DNA of 64,000 nt from Pseudoxanthomonas beigongshangi. GTDB lineage: Bacteria > Pseudomonadota > Gammaproteobacteria > Xanthomonadales > Xanthomonadaceae. A program made the position numbers and the translations under genes. The notes beneath the pieces were generated by a model that had not been told where the DNA came from, did not search any database, and saw only the letters and a list, made by a program, of their open reading frames with translations. Below are positions 62,473 to 64,000 of the stretch, one piece after another (position 1 is the stretch's first letter; each line of letters starts with the position of its first letter). The stretch spans positions 62,001 through 126,000 of the forward strand of contig NZ_JADHDV010000009.1 in NCBI RefSeq assembly GCF_016820515.1, given 5' to 3'.

Positions 62473-62580
62473 CCGCCATCCATGTCCTGCCGCAATGGCA
62501 GGCATGGATGGCGGTGATCTGATCCGGGATGCTCTGATCCGGAGTGCTCTGATCCGAAGTGGGTTGATCCGGATTGAACC
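62473..62580. repeat. Strong hairpin followed by four 15-bp tandem repeats, between convergent genes
   Basis: CCGCCATCCATG (62473-62484) pairs perfectly with CATGGATGGCGG (62503-62514). Inside, after one unpaired T, CCTGCC pairs with GGCAGG around GCAAT. Six nt later four copies of a 15-mer begin at 62521, 62536, 62551 and 62566, each starting GATCCGG or GATCCGA; copies 1 and 2 (GATCCGGAGTGCTCT is copy 2) differ at two positions and copies 3 and 4 have changed ends. The unit is a multiple of three, but no convincing gene reads through it. The whole gap runs from 62199 to 62688. Confidence 0.85.
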
Positions 62581-62688
62581 GCGCCGGCCGCACCGGAGCG
62601 AAGCCATCGTCGCCGTGTCGCGATCGAAAATTCCCGCCCGACTCCTCTTTCGTTTTTCGACATGCATTGCCGGAACCGGCGGCGTGCT

Positions 62689-63960
62689 TCAACGCGATCC
62701 GGACTCGTGTTCCTTCAACCAGGACAGGATACCCTCGGCGGCACGCAGGCCGCTGGCGAAACAGGCGGTGAGCAGATAGCCGCCGGTGGGTGCTTCCCAG
62801 TCGAGCATTTCGCCCGCGGCGAACACGCCGGGCAGGGCGGTGATCATCAGGTCGCGATCCAGCGCTTCCAGGCGGATGCCACCGGCGCTACTGATCGCCT
62901 CGTCGATGGGGCGCGCACGCAGCAGGCGCAGCGGCAGCCGCTTGAGCGTGTGCGCCAGGCGCTCCGGATCCTGCATGGCCTGCCGGTCCATCACCTCGTA
63001 CAGCAGCGCCGCGCGGACCCCGGACACCCCGGCCTCGCGCCGCAGGTGTTCGCTCAGGCTGCGGGCGCCGCGTGGCTTGGCCAGCGCGCGGCGCAAGGCG
63101 GGTTCGTCGCGGCCGGGAACCAGGTCCAGGTACAGGGTCGTTTCGCCGTCGCGGGCGATGGCGTCGCGCAGCGTGCCCGACAACGCATAGATCAGGCTGC
63201 CTTCAATGCCGGTGGCCGTCACCACGCACTCGCCCTGCTGCGCGTGCCACTGGCCGTCGGCGTCCCGCCAGTGCGCGATGACCGGTTTGAGCGGGGAGCC
63301 GGCGAAGCGGCCGGACAGGTGCTCGCTCCAGCCGATGTCGAAGCCGCAGTTGGCCGGTTGCAGCGGCGCGACGTCGACGCCGCGTGCGGCCAGCAGCGGC
63401 ACCCAGCCACCATCGGACCCCAGTTCCGGCCAACTGCCGCCGCCAAGCGCGAGCAGGACGGCGTCGACGCGGAGGATGACCTCGCCGGCCGGATGGAGGA
63501 AGCGCAGGGCGCCTTCTTCGTTCCAGCCTGCCCAGCGGTGCTGCATGTGGAAGCGCACGCCCTGGTCGCGCAGCCGCCGTACCCAACCACGCAGCAGCGG
63601 TGCGGCTTTGAGATCATTCGGAAACACCCGCCCGGAACTGCCGACGAAGGTTTCCACGCCCAGTCCGGCGGCCCAGGCGCGCAGGGCGTCGGCGTCGAAA
63701 CCGCGCAGCCAGTCGGCCACCGCTTCCTGGCGGGCGCCGTAGCGGGACGCGAACACCGGAAAGGGATCGGAGTGGGTCAGGTTCAGCCCGCCCTTGCCGG
63801 CGATCAGGAACTTGCGCCCGACCGAGCCCTTGGCGTCATAAAGATCGACCTCCAGGCCGGCCGCGCGCAGCCGCTCGGCGGCGAACAGGCCGGCCGGGCC
63901 GCCGCCGATGATGGCGACACGGGGCGGGGGGGAGGCTGGGGAAGGAAAAGCCGCGGACAT
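62689..63960 (-). CDS. BaiN/HI0933-type flavoprotein (NAD(P)/FAD-dependent oxidoreductase)
   Basis: 423 aa. The FAD site VAIIGGGPAGLFAAERLRAA is at the N-terminus, followed by VGRKFLIAGKGGLNLTHSD, the diagnostic stretch of the HI0933/YhiN family. The C-terminal FAD contact ALPGVFAAGEMLDWEAPTGG leads to YLLTACFASGLRAAEG. The middle domain (PLLAARGVDVAPLQPANCGF) marks the TIGR03862-like branch. Members are flavoproteins of uncertain function; BaiN reduces bile-acid precursors. The 3' end faces the hairpin and repeat region. Confidence 0.9.
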   Translation of the reverse strand: MSAAFPSPASPPPRVAIIGGGPAGLFAAERLRAAGLEVDLYDAKGSVGRKFLIAGKGGLNLTHSDPFPVFASRYGARQEAVADWLRGFDADALRAWAAGLGVETFVGSSGRVFPNDLKAAPLLRGWVRRLRDQGVRFHMQHRWAGWNEEGALRFLHPAGEVILRVDAVLLALGGGSWPELGSDGGWVPLLAARGVDVAPLQPANCGFDIGWSEHLSGRFAGSPLKPVIAHWRDADGQWHAQQGECVVTATGIEGSLIYALSGTLRDAIARDGETTLYLDLVPGRDEPALRRALAKPRGARSLSEHLRREAGVSGVRAALLYEVMDRQAMQDPERLAHTLKRLPLRLLRARPIDEAISSAGGIRLEALDRDLMITALPGVFAAGEMLDWEAPTGGYLLTACFASGLRAAEGILSWLKEHESGSR

Positions 63961-64000
63961 CGCGCCATTATGCCAAGCCTGCCGTGCCGGCCGGCGCCCA

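Noticed and set aside
62521..62580. CRISPR-like array
   Set aside because: The 15-bp units are contiguous without spacers, so this is a tandem repeat and not a CRISPR.
62285..62692. Overlapping minus-strand frames through the tandem repeats
   Set aside because: Three frames are open because the repeat unit is 15 nt; none has a ribosome site or a plausible protein apart from the repeat itself.

Overview
The window is GC-rich (roughly two thirds G+C), densely coded chromosomal DNA of a gammaproteobacterium, most likely of the order Xanthomonadales (Lysobacterales). Pointers are the syntenic run lolC-lolD / comEC-exbB-exbD-msbA-lpxK-kdsB / uvrC-pgsA-tRNA-Gly-Cys-Leu, the fused branched-chain E1 dehydrogenase, a large TonB receptor, and REP-type repeats with GTGG and GTAG heads of the kind known from Stenotrophomonas and relatives. 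No species is claimed.

Layout: 1-2.4 kb holds a partial secreted protein, a TetR regulator and the haem-exporter pair ccmAB. 2.5-5.6 kb holds a DUF3293 protein and, divergently, a KMTB-type aminotransferase, an omega-amidase and a DUF488 protein. 5.6-9.7 kb holds a REP pair, a hotdog thioesterase, a small secreted protein, a PQQ sugar dehydrogenase lipoprotein and an ABC exporter. 9.7-11.1 kb is an ECF41 sigma factor with its carboxymuconolactone-decarboxylase-type partner; each has a match to the ECF41 promoter in front of it. 11.2-20.4 kb is mixed housekeeping: class I fumarase, a GST, a sterol-desaturase-type enzyme, ArsC, PldA, a DUF456 protein, a cold-shock protein, a glycine-zipper lipoprotein, a membrane cytochrome c, TcdA and TatD. 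20.4-29.3 kb holds a second glycine-zipper protein, glutaryl-CoA dehydrogenase, two tandem acetyltransferases with a nucleotidyltransferase-like protein and a GST, the fused 2-oxoacid dehydrogenase E1, an FMN reductase and a UbiM-like hydroxylase with an FNR-like site.

29.3-34.9 kb is the succinate dehydrogenase locus. ygfZ is divergent from an SDHAF4 homologue, followed by sdhC-D-A-B, a MAPEG protein, sdhE and ygfX. The enzyme is therefore encoded with three maturation factors. 34.9-51.6 kb is the envelope and DNA-repair block: lolCD, an HD hydrolase, a Tat-exported phospholipase C, comEC, exbBD, msbA-lpxK-kdsB (lipid A and Kdo supply), a small tyrosine phosphatase, a thioredoxin-NHL fusion, uvrC and pgsA. 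The 3' end of pgsA contains the tRNA-Gly promoter and overlaps the tRNA itself.

Just behind tRNA-Leu, at 51983-52108, lies a set of short repeats phased at about 10 bp that looks like an abandoned integrase attachment region. A gene-poor stretch and a serine hydrolase of somewhat different composition follow. 54.2-57.6 kb is a LysR regulator divergent from a serine hydrolase-MFS exporter pair. 57.7-62.2 kb is a TonB receptor divergent from an FMN glutamate-synthase-like enzyme. The convergent gap at 62199-62688 contains a strong hairpin followed by four 15-bp tandem repeats, which no recognised feature explains. The window ends with a BaiN/HI0933-type flavoprotein. I see no CRISPR array, intact insertion sequence, prophage or rRNA.
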